This document shows, one piece after another, positions 45,301 to 53,220 of a stretch of 64,000 nt of DNA. The translations under genes were made by a program, and so were the position numbers. Each line of letters starts with the position of its first letter. Positions within the stretch are counted from its first letter, which is position 1. The notes beneath the pieces are model-generated. The model did not search any database and was not told where the DNA came from. It saw nothing but the letters and a program-made list of their open reading frames with translations. Origin of the DNA: Methanosarcina sp. 2.H.T.1A.6 (GTDB lineage: Archaea; Halobacteriota; Methanosarcinia; Methanosarcinales; Methanosarcinaceae); the NCBI RefSeq assembly GCF_000979455.1, contig NZ_JJOY01000030.1, positions 186,001 to 250,000 on the forward strand, in the 5' to 3' direction.

Positions 45301-46497
45301 GCTATGAATGCCATTCTGGTGGTTGAATATGTCGGGACCCAAAATGAAACAGAAATTCCTGTTGCTGCATTTAATGCGACACCTACTTCAGGGGATTCCC
45401 CGCTTATCGTCAACTTCACCGATCAGTCTACAGGTACACCTACTTCGTGGGCCTGGGACTTCGAGAACGATGGAACCATTGACAGTACGGAACAGAATCA
45501 TACCCATATCTACCAAACCACCGGTACATATACGGTCAACCTTACGGTTGCCAATGAAGCCGGAAGCAACAGTACTGTAAAAACAGACTATATTATCGTT
45601 TCAGAATCTTCCACGCCGATACAACAGGAACCAGTTGCCGCGTTCACAGCAGACGTGACGGGTGGTACTGCTCCTCTCATGGTCAACTTCACTGACCAGT
45701 CTACGAACTCACCTACATCGTGGCTCTGGGACTTCGGGGACGGTACAACCTCTAACGATCAGACTGTTTCTCACACGTATACATCAGCTGGAACCTATAC
45801 TGTCAACCTGACGGTAGCAAACTCGGTCGGGAGCGACAGCGAAGCCAGAACTGATTACATCGTTGTCTCAACCCAGGAAATTCCTGATACAACAAAACCT
45901 GTGATTGAGTCGGTAGTTATGTTCCCTGCAAATACAACCGCAGGTTCCACTATTAATTTCAGTGTAAATGCAACTGATGATGTGGAAGTTACTGAAGTAA
46001 CAGCAGGAGAGATCCAGCTCACAAAAACAGAAGGCATCTGGCAGGGCAGCATAACTGCTCCTTCGTCACTCGGGGATTATTCCCTGCAGATCACTGCAAA
46101 GGATGCTGCCGGAAACATAGCAGAAACTTCGGTACCCTATCGTGTAGTTCAGCTTTCCGGTGGGGCTAATATTGCTGTTTCGCCAAGAGCCAGCAGTGTT
46201 GCAGCAGGAAACACAGTTTCTCTTTCTATCAAGGTGAAAAACACCCAGAACATCGATGACACCTTTAAAGTCCGCATCAGTGTCAGTGAACTTCCTGCCT
46301 TCTATCAGGCAGACCTTTCCTGGTTTAACTGGACTGAAAAGGTTGTAAGTCTAAAAGCAGGAGAGGAAATCCGGGTCCCGGTGGAAGTAACTGTTCCGGG
46401 TGAGACTGCAGCCGGACGTAAGCTTTTCAGGGCAAACGTGAAATCGGAAACGTCTGAGATCAGTGGGTTTGATACCGGGTACCTGGTAATATCCTGA
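39343..46497 (+). CDS. Giant surface protein: three DUF3344, two CARDB, nine PKD domains
   Basis: 2384 residues from the proposed ACG start; a TTG at 39259 is the conventional alternative. A signal peptide (KLILILLTLILSSGICLA) is followed by DUF3344-1 (39440-40410), PKD1 (40420-40665), CARDB (40675-41025) and DUF3344-2 (41030-41890). Next come PKD2-5 (41895-42940), a jelly-roll-like domain (42950-43370), a BIG2-like domain (43370-43635) and PKD6-7 (43655-44155). CARDB (44170-44500), DUF3344-3 (44500-45340), PKD8-9 (45350-45880), an Ig-like module and a terminal beta domain complete it. Several PKDs carry the Ca-binding-like loop DFDNDGTLDS. There is no C-terminal anchor. It is probably a long extracellular adhesin or sheath-type protein; the ligand is unknown. 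Confidence 0.87.
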   Translation, partial: TNRKLILILLTLILSSGICLALLTGTVAADDWVGGLPLTTVQTGTVTGDLYISGNPPSSSFVTTVDRTFTLPEAAVAESGRVKWARLYVSSYCGHMQDAKYITYTTKADWNNDGTWDNTWTETDEGQPFIYLQGGDYGDGGNDNSEFAGHSTGEPYLMLNDHTNRVTSDYLSWYDVTNLIQEGEDTIKVKVDATGSYDGRIKIVELVVAYDDDSSTTQTTYWVNEGHDACSYYTEDNLDEVATGTTTFDTTGLSDITSATLIADYMASNNGYYGFPTAENDFVASEKTGSFTNIGLNRDNPEAQGDYSGIDSWDVTSSVSSSSDVTFAYARYLPATGLGQFYKIPLAFLVVKKPLQSTPAPTAEFTANPTIGETPLNVSFTDLSTGAPTSWTWNFGDGSTSNEQNPIYAYSAAGTYDVNLTVSNAGGSDSEVKTNYITATVAPTNDLTISGLVNTVPASAVFAREANTVKVMNVKNTGTATLTNISLSVYASDVSSGTVPVNTTTIASLVGGKTTTVTLIDPTIRNLEGGTVTYTAVVDPDNLISETDETNNKKISAAKVLRYNGYKGKGIYWEGGSNITTKHTYDLQGNLLYSTQPDSAYKAVGWTDRTETWTAEDLPIPIDSTIEQAFLYFAYNWDQTPGGYPWLNLNFNGNTIDNGNLSTGSGTLYRDWSNFGGYADYEYGLCVYDVTDKFSSAGNSLVTTSVGSNVNALYPSTLVVIYRNPNETRKQIFINEECDELGLSASSYGTTLEEATAYSPFTGMSIDVNQVTNAMLYSFAGSAGPDEGNLLFNGNTVATQAWQGSSRSGSPLVFNATNYISETGNEAGIQGTTSGGMDALQQILVVEYPEAAPVADFSANVTNGDAPLEVKFTDASTGTIASYSWDFNNDGSIDSYEQNPSHTYASAGTYTVNLTVTGPGGSDSEVKTGYITVSEPLPEAPVAAFTATPTSGDAPLTVNFTDQSTGIVSSYAWDFDNDGTLDSYEQSPSHTYETAGTYNVNFTVAGPGGSDSEVKEGYILVSEPLPAAPVANFTANVTSGNAPLDVQFTDASNGIVSSYAWDFDNDGNVDSTEQNPSFTYTTAGTYSVNLTVTNAGGSDFEVKDGYIIVSEPFPVPPVAAFTATPTSGNAPLTVNFTDQSTESPTSWAWDFDNDGSVDSTEQNPSYIYETVGTYSVNLTVANAGGSDSEVKTDYIVVTGGSISLPWHDSCDSVEGWTLTNCGLISTTVYEGEHSIGCTPASKAASAERTIHIPAGAKTLRFNAAAVTNSYAYNEWVKVYIDGAEQCSIPITTGGAADWNRYAIDLSGIAPGEHTFKVLAYWNTAGWDNIGFYIDNIWIIADEEVLSVINVTPSEAELSVGENTTFSADAYTQYCEHLTDTTFTWSSSNETVGTINSVTGIFSALSGGITDVKATAEGVSGSAQVTVNSSSSGGDKTPVANFTADVTSGNAPLTVKFTDNSTNSPTSWAWDFENDGTVDSMEPNPSYTYSSAGTYTVNLTVTGPEGSDSEVKDGYIVVSEPLPAAPVAGFTATPTSGDAPLTVNFTDQSTGTPTEWFWDFGDGTSANEQDASHTYTSAGTYTVNLTVTNAGGSNSIQLVDWITVTESPTPAEQPDVIVSAITLNANEVFANEANNISAKVENRGTGSAESFTVMFTVNGIDTNVTVDGLEAGANATFTITDPTIRAFGDSVTITVSADPGNEIAESSETNNQMNITKTVVYNGYKGKRYTDGNDLNTQAAFEGKYELVYSAGNTEYAAANWAAKTYAWSSTDLPIPAGATVESARLYQSYTWNKMANDPAFTMSFNNNIITPIATYKDRKGYGTFDYPCGLYVYNVTSLFDPAGNSITVTPETGNNYGIYGAYLVVVYNDPNATEKKIWINDEFDLLTSKNSYAVNNEEATAYATFSDINTEGISKATSIATLSSGSDDGKSKFFFNDNEFTGFWMDYQPTPQIGFSSYNVTEAIQNGTDTARIQSYDTGTGGDVMSAMNAILVVEYVGTQNETEIPVAAFNATPTSGDSPLIVNFTDQSTGTPTSWAWDFENDGTIDSTEQNHTHIYQTTGTYTVNLTVANEAGSNSTVKTDYIIVSESSTPIQQEPVAAFTADVTGGTAPLMVNFTDQSTNSPTSWLWDFGDGTTSNDQTVSHTYTSAGTYTVNLTVANSVGSDSEARTDYIVVSTQEIPDTTKPVIESVVMFPANTTAGSTINFSVNATDDVEVTEVTAGEIQLTKTEGIWQGSITAPSSLGDYSLQITAKDAAGNIAETSVPYRVVQLSGGANIAVSPRASSVAAGNTVSLSIKVKNTQNIDDTFKVRISVSELPAFYQADLSWFNWTEKVVSLKAGEEIRVPVEVTVPGETAAGRKLFRANVKSETSEISGFDTGYLVIS

Positions 46498-46784
46498 AAT
46501 GTGTGGTTAAGTGCAAAGAAATGTTTGTTCCCGTGAGATTATTCATGGGAATTTTTTGATTTTTTATTTATTTGTATTTAAGAGTCTGAAAATATATCAA
46601 AACTTCAGGAACAGGTTTTCCTGAATTGCCTGTCATTTGAATAATTTACAATTCGTGACAAAATATGAGTTTAAGTTTATCGCCAGCAGCTTTTTTCGAG
46701 TTGGATTAACGGTAGCTCTTTCGAGTTGGCTTAATGATGGCTCGAATTATTGCTGATTAGTGAAAATCGTTTGAGGTGAAATTA
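46498..46784. other. Spacer with short direct repeat
   Basis: The phrase TTTTTTCGAGTTGGATTAACG is echoed about 32 bp later (CTCTTTCGAGTTGGCTTAATG). Otherwise AT-rich. It probably contains the promoter of the PEF-CTERM gene. Confidence 0.4.
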
Positions 46785-47303
46785 GTGGTAAAAATAGGTG
46801 TTTTATTTGGTTTGTTAGGTTTGCTGCTTCTGGCTAATACCTGTTCAGCTGCCGGACTTACATTATCAGTAGTTGCAGAAAATGGTACAATCTCGGTGCA
46901 GCCTGGGCAATCAATAAGCTATATAGCAACTGTGAGTGATGATGAACTTATTGAACCTGAAGATGTTCAATTTTCAATAAACAGGACAAATCAAGAGCCT
47001 AATTGGAATCCAGACTGGAATTACAAATTTAATCCCTCAAAAGTTAGACTTGAGAGCCAGACAGAATCCAAATCTTCAATCTTAACGTTTGATGTTCCTG
47101 AGGGTACAACTCCAGGAGTTTATTACCATACGATTCAAATTAATGCATCTAGCGACTTTGAACAATCAGTGGGAATAAAAGGTAGAATCACGGTAAATGT
47201 GATTAACACCAATGTCAACAATATCCCTGAATTCCCCTCAATTGCATTGCCTGCGGTTGCAGTCCTTGGTCTGGTAGCTATCATTGGACGTAAAAAAGAA
47301 TAA
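46785..47303 (+). CDS. PEF-CTERM sorting-signal protein
   Basis: A 172-residue exported protein: signal peptide (KIGVLFGLLGLLLLANTCSAAG), one beta-sandwich domain, and a C-terminal tripartite signal of motif PEF (IPEFPSIALP), hydrophobic helix (AVAVLGLVAII) and basic end (GRKKE). This matches the PEF-CTERM signal recognised by the archaeosortase of the ArtC type, which is expected to cleave and anchor or release the protein. The GTG at 46785 follows GAGGTGA at 5 nt, so it is preferred over the GTG at 46776 that lies inside this ribosome site. No archaeosortase gene is in the window. Confidence 0.85.
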   Translation: MVKIGVLFGLLGLLLLANTCSAAGLTLSVVAENGTISVQPGQSISYIATVSDDELIEPEDVQFSINRTNQEPNWNPDWNYKFNPSKVRLESQTESKSSILTFDVPEGTTPGVYYHTIQINASSDFEQSVGIKGRITVNVINTNVNNIPEFPSIALPAVAVLGLVAIIGRKKE

Positions 47304-48113
47304 GCATGTCTGAAGCTTTGAAAAAATAGAGTGTACAATCCTGTGATTTATAATTCTGATCGGGGAGATTCATTTTTGCTCCCCTGTTTATTTCTGGCTA
47401 TGGGTGAAGTAAAATTACTTTATTAGTATTCGGTTAAGATATTATCTGTAAGAAATATGTTGATTTCATTGCTGTTTCTTTAAACCCATAATGTAAGTGA
47501 AGAATGCGTCCCCCCGTTTTTTCATAATTTGGAGCCGGTCCTCTGTTTACTATTTTTAGAAATTGATTCACCAGGTCAGATAAACTGATCCGAAAAATCG
47601 AAGATTGCCAACGGTTTTCCAGACGACATGTCAGGAAATATTCCAAAAAAGATTTAATTGAGCAGAGGTACAGAATTTTTCTTGCTCTATCCTTGCACCT
47701 GATATTCTCCACCTGCCTGCACTTACAGGTGAAGAATATCCAGTGTTGCAAGTTTACTTCATTGATTTAGGAGGCGTTTTCCTTTATTGTGTCTGTTCGT
47801 ATAGACATATGAATATACAACAATCTTATATTTAACACTTTTCTTTACGATGATAATATTAAATATTATTATAAAAGACATTTGTATTACTTGGAGGGAG
47901 GTTAGGGCAATTCACTTTTGTTCTTCATAGTACATTCATCCTAACGAATCATCAAAGTTATCCCCCTTGATTTCGTGACATTGTCATGCGAGTTTCACAC
48001 ACAAACATTGCTATTCATGTATGTCACCAGTAGGATTACCTCAAAAGGCAGAGGTAGCACAGTGGCGTAATTCATAGCATAGATTCTTGTCACTCCTGGG
48101 GAAAGTAGGTTTT

Positions 48114-48176
48114 AACTGAAGATGTTATACTGAAGACGTTATACTGAAGATGTTATACTGAAGATGTTATATTGAA
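48114..48176. repeat. Tandem array of ~14-bp unit TGAAGATGTTATAC
   Basis: Four consecutive copies with one-base variants (GATG/GACG, ATAC/ATAT), ending in a diverged GAAGGATG. Non-coding, about 200 bp upstream of the NikR-like gene. Confidence 0.85.
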
Positions 48177-48308
48177 GGATGTTTTCAACAGAGATGCTTC
48201 GGGATTCCAGTCAAACCCTATTTTTATTACCCATCAGTGATATATAAGAACCTTCATACCAAACAACTTTTTTATTTTAGATAGCAAGTGAAAAAAACAT
48301 ATATAGTA

Positions 48309-48316
48309 ATACGTAT
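48309..48316. promoter_or_regulatory. Palindrome ATACGTAT beside the TATA box of the NikR-like gene
   Basis: It lies a few bases after ACATATATAG and about 56 bp before the start codon. An operator for the encoded regulator itself is possible but untested. Confidence 0.3.
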
Positions 48317-48371
48317 CATAACTAAAGTAGAATTATTCAAATGAATTTGAAATTACCTGGTGGGTGATATA

Positions 48372-48794
48372 ATGGAAACAGAACTTATGAGGATAGGGGT
48401 TTCTCTTCCCGATACTCTTCTTGATAAATTTGACGGGATTATTGAAAACAGAGGTTATTCTTCCCGCTCGGAAGGCATAAGAGATGCCATTAGGAGTTAT
48501 ATTTCCTATTATGAGTTGATGAATGACATTAAAGGCCATCGTGTCGGAACAGTCGCGGTTATTTATGATCACACAAAACGCGGGCTTTCAAATGCCATAA
48601 CTGATATTCAGCATCACTATTCTCACCTGATAAAGTCCTCCGTGCATATTTATCTTGATCCTGGCGACTGTTTTGAAGTAGTCGTTCTGGACGGGAGTGG
48701 CGAAGAAATTGCAGAGCTTGCTGAAGCTATGATGGCTCTCAAAGGGGTAAAGTTCTCAAAGCTCACAACTATAGAATCGAACGAAAATATCTGA
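48372..48794 (+). CDS. NikR-like ribbon-helix-helix metal regulator with altered metal site
   Basis: A 140-residue protein with an N-terminal ribbon-helix-helix ([32 protein letters not shown]) and a C-terminal ACT-like NikR domain. Of the four classical nickel ligands, His81, His92 and Cys100 are present ([20 protein letters not shown]). The position of the fourth, two residues after His92, is Tyr94 instead of His. Metal specificity or affinity may therefore differ from canonical NikR. The ATG at 48372 follows GGTGGGTGAT. It stands alone, with no nickel transporter adjacent. Confidence 0.9.
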   Translation: METELMRIGVSLPDTLLDKFDGIIENRGYSSRSEGIRDAIRSYISYYELMNDIKGHRVGTVAVIYDHTKRGLSNAITDIQHHYSHLIKSSVHIYLDPGDCFEVVVLDGSGEEIAELAEAMMALKGVKFSKLTTIESNENI

Positions 48795-49186
48795 CCTTTT
48801 CATATAAGACGCAAACCAATGCTTCGGAGCCTTAAAGAAATCAAACCTGATAAGCAGGTGAAATTCACTCCTATTTATTTTCCAGTGAGGTTGAGGTTTG
48901 CGTTTTCATTTAGTTAAAACATTTAACTAATGATTTTGAATAACTCTAATTTTTTAATAATTAAGTCTTAATAGATGACAATTTTTTCAAATAAAATAAC
49001 ATTAATTAGAAAAATTGATATACAAATAATATATAAAGTATGACAAAAATCAAAATTTGTGAGAACTTGTGTCCGGTTTGAATATCCTGAAAACGATTCC
49101 GCAAATATTTCTAAAAACCCGTGACCTGTGTCGTTAAAATTGGAAGAAGCTCAAAATAACCGAAATTGAAAGGGGACTGGAGTAAT
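48795..49186. other. Spacer with inverted repeat and promoter
   Basis: GACGCAAACC (about 48808-48818) and GGTTTGCGT (about 48894-48903) form an inverted pair 75 bp apart downstream of the NikR-like gene. A TATA-like AATAATATATAAAG lies near 49025-49040. Nothing else is recognised. Confidence 0.4.
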
Positions 49187-50932
49187 ATGTTGTCAAAGGT
49201 CAGGAAATTGATCAGATTTTCCCTGTTCGTTACAGGGGTATCGCTTCTTATTATGTACATTTCTCCATGCATGGCAACTTACAATTTTGAAGGTACCCCT
49301 GAACAGGACGAGCTGGTTGAAGTCATATCAGGCACGGTAAAAGGCGGGCTGTACATTGACGGAGGTGACGGTCTTAAAAAAACTCCTTACGTTAAGGAAT
49401 TCAATGTCCCGGGAGATTCCGTAACATGGGCAAAGGTATATGTAGGGGTATGGGGGGGGACAGAAGCGAAAAAAGGAACTCTGGATCTTACGGTTGGCGG
49501 GAAAAAGTTTGAAAGTCTTGATCTGGAAGGCAAAGCGGATAAGGGGGACGATGAGGATCAGAATCCTGCGACATATTGTTCAGGGCATGGGGTATACTGG
49601 GTTGCCTATGACGTAGGCACAAACCTGAGTACCGGGCCCGTAACAGTAGAAGCCAGAACGGAAGGGGACATTGATGGTAGGGTCTACGGCATAGTCCTTG
49701 CTGCAGTATATGAAGATAAAGAAGGGCAGAATACAAAGTACTGGGTTGAAGAAGGAAACATAAACCTTCACGGCAAAGGGTGGAGTGAAGGCCTGGAGTC
49801 AACACATGATGAAGCATATGCGGACTTCTCTGGAAAGGTTGATGTGGATAAGTACAAGACTGCAAACCTTGCTGTAGTGTACCTCTGCGGCAGTCCGGGG
49901 CTTGAAGATTCCCTCTACTTTAACGACGAGCAGCTCTCGGACGGGGAGAATAAGAACGACATAGCAAATTCAAAAAGTTATTTTGATTTAAAATTCTTTG
50001 ATGTAATGGACTTTCTTGCAGAAGATGACAATGAGCTCAAGTTTCAAAGAGACGATGAAGATTATGTGCATCCGGTGCTGGCTGGTCTGAGTCTGGGAAC
50101 TGGAGAAGAAGGAGATTCTGACCTTATAGTCTCCGGGATTACCCTACCAGTTCTCTATGCAGGGCAAGACAATACTATAAAAGCAGACATCAAAAACATA
50201 GGAAAAGACTCTGCATATGGTTTTCAGGCAGCACTTTATGCTGATGAGGAAATTGTATCCACGGCTCCAGTATCTTCTCTTTCGGATGGTAAAAGTAAAA
50301 CAATTGAGTTCAACTGGAATCCTGCCAGTGACGGAGAGAAATCCCTGAAAGTATATGTTGATTACACGAACAAGAAAAAAGAACTTTGTGAAATAAACAA
50401 CTGGAACACCCCTTTTCTAGCTAAGATTGTAGATCTAACCCCTCCTGAGCTTGAAATTGAAAACCCGGAAGATGGAGGCCTTGTAGACGCTGGATACCTC
50501 ACAGTCAGCGGAACGGTTAAAGACACAAACCGGAACCTCACAGTAGATGTTAACGGTCAGAAAGCCCTGCTTTCAGGCGAGAGCTGGAGCGCAAACGTAC
50601 CTGTGGTTTCCGGCTCCAATAAAATAGTTGTTTGTGCGGTAGACGGGAAAAACAACACCGGAAGGGAACTCATCCTCGTAGAGGGAAAAGCTTCATCCCT
50701 TTCAGACTTCAAGCAATACTCAGGGTCTGATAATGAAACAGAACCCGTTTTCAAACCATCCCCGGGGTCTGATAATGAAACAGAACCAATCAACCAGGCA
50801 ATTCTAACTTCTCAGAATGGAGAGAAGGAAATACAGACCGTACAGACAGGTTTCTCTGAAGTTTACGGAGAGATAGGGTTTATTTCTGCAGTTTTATTCA
50901 TAAGGTTTCGAAACAGGGGGAAACGGTCATGA
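49187..50932 (+). CDS. DUF3344-CARDB surface protein with C-terminal membrane segment
   Basis: 581 residues. The signal peptide (KLIRFSLFVTGVSLLIMYI) is followed by a DUF3344 domain (about residues 35-310; subgroup signature YWVEEGNINLHGKGW). A CARDB domain (SDLIVSGITLPVLYAGQDNT...), a short Ig-like domain (SGTVKDTNRNLTVDVNG), a doubled SGSDNETEP linker and a C-terminal hydrophobic stretch with basic end (IGFISAVLFIRFRNRGKRS) complete it. The ATG at 49187 follows GGAG; an upstream in-frame TTG (49166) is less likely. Its stop overlaps the start of the next gene by 4 bp (ATGA), indicating a two-gene operon. It is closest in layout to the 55.5-57.3-kb protein. Confidence 0.88.
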   Translation: MLSKVRKLIRFSLFVTGVSLLIMYISPCMATYNFEGTPEQDELVEVISGTVKGGLYIDGGDGLKKTPYVKEFNVPGDSVTWAKVYVGVWGGTEAKKGTLDLTVGGKKFESLDLEGKADKGDDEDQNPATYCSGHGVYWVAYDVGTNLSTGPVTVEARTEGDIDGRVYGIVLAAVYEDKEGQNTKYWVEEGNINLHGKGWSEGLESTHDEAYADFSGKVDVDKYKTANLAVVYLCGSPGLEDSLYFNDEQLSDGENKNDIANSKSYFDLKFFDVMDFLAEDDNELKFQRDDEDYVHPVLAGLSLGTGEEGDSDLIVSGITLPVLYAGQDNTIKADIKNIGKDSAYGFQAALYADEEIVSTAPVSSLSDGKSKTIEFNWNPASDGEKSLKVYVDYTNKKKELCEINNWNTPFLAKIVDLTPPELEIENPEDGGLVDAGYLTVSGTVKDTNRNLTVDVNGQKALLSGESWSANVPVVSGSNKIVVCAVDGKNNTGRELILVEGKASSLSDFKQYSGSDNETEPVFKPSPGSDNETEPINQAILTSQNGEKEIQTVQTGFSEVYGEIGFISAVLFIRFRNRGKRS

Positions 50933-52572
50933 GCAGAAAGCTGAGCAAAAAGCTGAGCAAAAAGCTGAGCAAAAAGCTGAGCAGAAAAAATCGTTTCTGT
51001 GCAATTGTAGCTCTTTTCATTGCATTGTTTCTGCTCGCAGGCCTTACGCCTGCATCGGCAAATGAAGACGACTGGGACAACCTGGCCGTTACCCTCGGAC
51101 TTGAAAACTCCATAGTCTCCAAAGATGGGTACGCCCTGGAAGCACTGAAATTTGACGGTTATGGCATGGTCTGGGTTCAGGTCATGAAAAACGGCACAGT
51201 CCTTGGGGATGCGGTTCTGGAAAATAACAGTTCAAGCTGGTGCTATATGGACAGCAGGAATATAAGGCTGAAGGCACACAACGTCACTGATCAGAGAACC
51301 CTTCCGATGTTTAGCAGCCTCTATTCCCCAAAAGCAGAGGTCATTTTTGAAACAAAAAGAGATATTGAAGATAACGTGATTCTGGAGCTTGACCTCGAAG
51401 AGGACAAAGATGAATACCTCCTTAGTGATGAGATAATCGTTGACATGGAGCTTAGAAATACCGGAAAGGTAAAAGCCGAGAAAATAAAGCTTGAGTTAGA
51501 CCAGGAAGGGCTCCTTATCATGGAAGGATGCCCGGAGGACGTAATGCTTGATAAAGGTTCAAAAAAGTCCTGTGAACTCCGGTTTAAGTTTCCAGAAAAG
51601 GTAAAAGAAAATTATAACATAACAGTAAAAGTAAACTGGGAAGATAGTTCTGGTGAGCACTTCCTTTCCGAAGCTGTAGAAATAGAGGTCGCCGAACCTC
51701 TGAAAATCTACAAAAACACAGGTTCAGAAGGCTTTTCAGGAAGTCCAGTGTATGTTACACTCTCCGTGAAAAATGTCCAGGACAGAGTGGTGAATGTCCG
51801 GCTGCTCGACCTGTTGCCGGCAACGTTCACGGTAATTAATACCTCTGATTCAGAGAGTAATAACCTGAGCTCGAATAGCTCGTCTTATTTAAGCTGGGGG
51901 TTTGTGCTGGCTCCGGAAGAAAAAAAGACCTTTTCTTACAGTATCATATCCGAGCAACCTGGAGCCCACCGGGTGCCGCAAGCTCATGCATACTCAAATT
52001 TATGCGGGCAGCTCTACACTGAATGTTCCGATTCCGAGAATATAATCACTATATATGAAAATATATCATACTGCCAGTACAGTAATGAAACCCTGACAGA
52101 AGTGACCCTGGCTTCAGGGGCTGACCTCTCAGCTTATCTGGATAAAAATGGATGCGCTCTGCTGGATATCCGGGTAGAAAATAGGGCACTCGATGCTTTT
52201 GTATTCATTCCAAAGGGTACAAGGCTGCTTGATAGCCAGAAAGAGCCCCTTAAAGCAATAACAATAAAAGAGGCAGACCAGCCGCTCCTGCCAGGCACCT
52301 TATACCCGGCGGGGAAATGTTATTGTAGGCTTGAGCCTGAAGGAGTGGAATTAGATCCTTTTGTCAGGCTCAGCCTGGGCTTAAATAACTCGATGAAGGG
52401 CAACTTCCCATCCATATACCGCTATGATGTGACTAAACATACATGGACTCTAATTGACAGTACTCTCAATGAAAACAGAATTTCAGCCAGGCTTACTAAC
52501 TTCTCCGTGTATGCAGTTCTTGCAGAACCTCCGGCGGAAGTAAAATTGCATGTTGACCTGGTTCCTCCGTAA
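50929..52572 (+). CDS. Secreted protein with CARDB/DUF11-like domains, function unknown
   Basis: 547 residues, translationally coupled to the preceding DUF3344 gene. The N-terminus consists of four KLSKK-type repeats encoded by a 12-bp DNA repeat (50937-50984), giving an unusually long, Lys-rich n-region before the signal helix (AIVALFIALFLLAGL). The mature part has beta domains typical of archaeal surface proteins: a CARDB/NEW3-like module (DEIIVDMELRNTGKVKAEK), a DUF11-like one (YVTLSVKNVQDRVVNV), and a C-terminal module (SMKGNFPSIYRYD) common in such proteins. It has no membrane anchor at the C-terminus. Presumed partner of the protein encoded upstream. Confidence 0.75.
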   Translation: MSRKLSKKLSKKLSKKLSRKNRFCAIVALFIALFLLAGLTPASANEDDWDNLAVTLGLENSIVSKDGYALEALKFDGYGMVWVQVMKNGTVLGDAVLENNSSSWCYMDSRNIRLKAHNVTDQRTLPMFSSLYSPKAEVIFETKRDIEDNVILELDLEEDKDEYLLSDEIIVDMELRNTGKVKAEKIKLELDQEGLLIMEGCPEDVMLDKGSKKSCELRFKFPEKVKENYNITVKVNWEDSSGEHFLSEAVEIEVAEPLKIYKNTGSEGFSGSPVYVTLSVKNVQDRVVNVRLLDLLPATFTVINTSDSESNNLSSNSSSYLSWGFVLAPEEKKTFSYSIISEQPGAHRVPQAHAYSNLCGQLYTECSDSENIITIYENISYCQYSNETLTEVTLASGADLSAYLDKNGCALLDIRVENRALDAFVFIPKGTRLLDSQKEPLKAITIKEADQPLLPGTLYPAGKCYCRLEPEGVELDPFVRLSLGLNNSMKGNFPSIYRYDVTKHTWTLIDSTLNENRISARLTNFSVYAVLAEPPAEVKLHVDLVPP

Positions 52573-52619
52573 TTTTGTCGTCCCACCCGAATTGCGCCTC
52601 GCCCGAATTGCGCCTCGGG

Positions 52620-52782
52620 AGTACGCGGTCCTTTTCGCTCCGCTCAAGAGGACTAAGCTACTAAATAACAGGCTTTATTTCCCGAATTGCGTCTTGGGAT
52701 CACAGTAAATCGAAGATTCACTGGGAGTTGCGATGTAATCGCAACAGTACGCAGCCCTTTTCGCTGCGCTCAAGAGGGCTAA
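52620..52782. repeat. 37-bp direct repeat pair
   Basis: AGTACGC(G/A)G(T/C)CCTTTTCGCT, continuing with CGCTCAAGAGG(A/G)CTAA, occurs at 52620-52656 and 52746-52782 with four substitutions. GC-rich compared with the flanks. Confidence 0.8.
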
Positions 52783-52800
52783 TTTTTGGGAAGGATCATC

Positions 52801-53048
52801 AGACAAGCTGGCGGAGGAGCTTATGTTTACCTCTGAATTAAAAAGCGATTTCCGGGGTCAAGAGAATTAATTTTCATGCAAGGTGAACATTTTGCCGTAG
52901 TATTCGATTTCTTTTAGTTATGTTACATGTACAGCTATTGTTTTTTTGGCTGGTGGCAGGCCAGCCCAGACCCTGTGCGGTGCAGGGGAGATAACTGAGA
53001 GATTCCTTCTATGGATTCCGAAATAGATTAACCAATTTATCAGGGACA
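52801..53048. repeat. Dispersed repeat, copy B (similar to 32929-33172)
   Basis: Colinear with copy A in both start (AGACAAGCTGGCGGAGG) and end (ATCAGGGAC), with diverged middle. Lies 3' of the secreted-protein operon. Confidence 0.75.
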
Positions 53049-53194
53049 AAACACAATATAATAAACTGCAAATGCTTTCTCAACTGGATTTAGCAGGTTC
53101 CTTCGGGTTCGATTCCTTCCTCAGGAGGGGGGAAATATCTGTGGGAACAGATGCAACTTTCTATCAATCCCGCGCCTCAGGTTCAATCAGTAAG

Positions 53195-53202
53195 CTTTAT
53201 AT
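53195..53202 (+). promoter_or_regulatory. TATA box of HTH-ACT gene, leaderless
   Basis: CTTTATAT is centred about 23 bp before the ATG at 53221, so transcription should start at the start codon itself. No ribosome site is present upstream. Confidence 0.55.
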
Positions 53203-53220
53203 CGGAGACTCAATTTAATT

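Larger units (their letters stand above)
47304..48371. other. 1-kb spacer with tandem repeat
   Basis: AT-rich. A 14-15-bp tandem array lies near 48114-48176, and a TATA-like ACATATATAG with a palindromic ATACGTAT (48309-48316) lies before the NikR-like gene. A minus-strand ORF (47434-47751) could be a relic but shows no family features. Confidence 0.45.
52573..53220. other. Repeat-rich spacer
   Basis: Holds two copies of a 37-bp direct repeat (52620-52656, 52746-52782), short CCCGAATTGCG(C/T)CT phrases, and the 248-bp dispersed repeat copy B (52801-53048), then the promoter of the HTH-ACT gene. No ORF. Confidence 0.6.

Noticed and set aside
47434-47751. 105-aa minus-strand ORF in the 1-kb spacer, possibly a transposase relic
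   Set aside because: No recognised motif, no ribosome site, Arg/Cys-rich composition unlike neighbours. Could be a decayed gene but cannot be supported.
48050-48115. tRNA-like phrase GGTAGCACAGTGGCGTAATTC
   Set aside because: No acceptor stem, anticodon stem or T arm can be formed around it.
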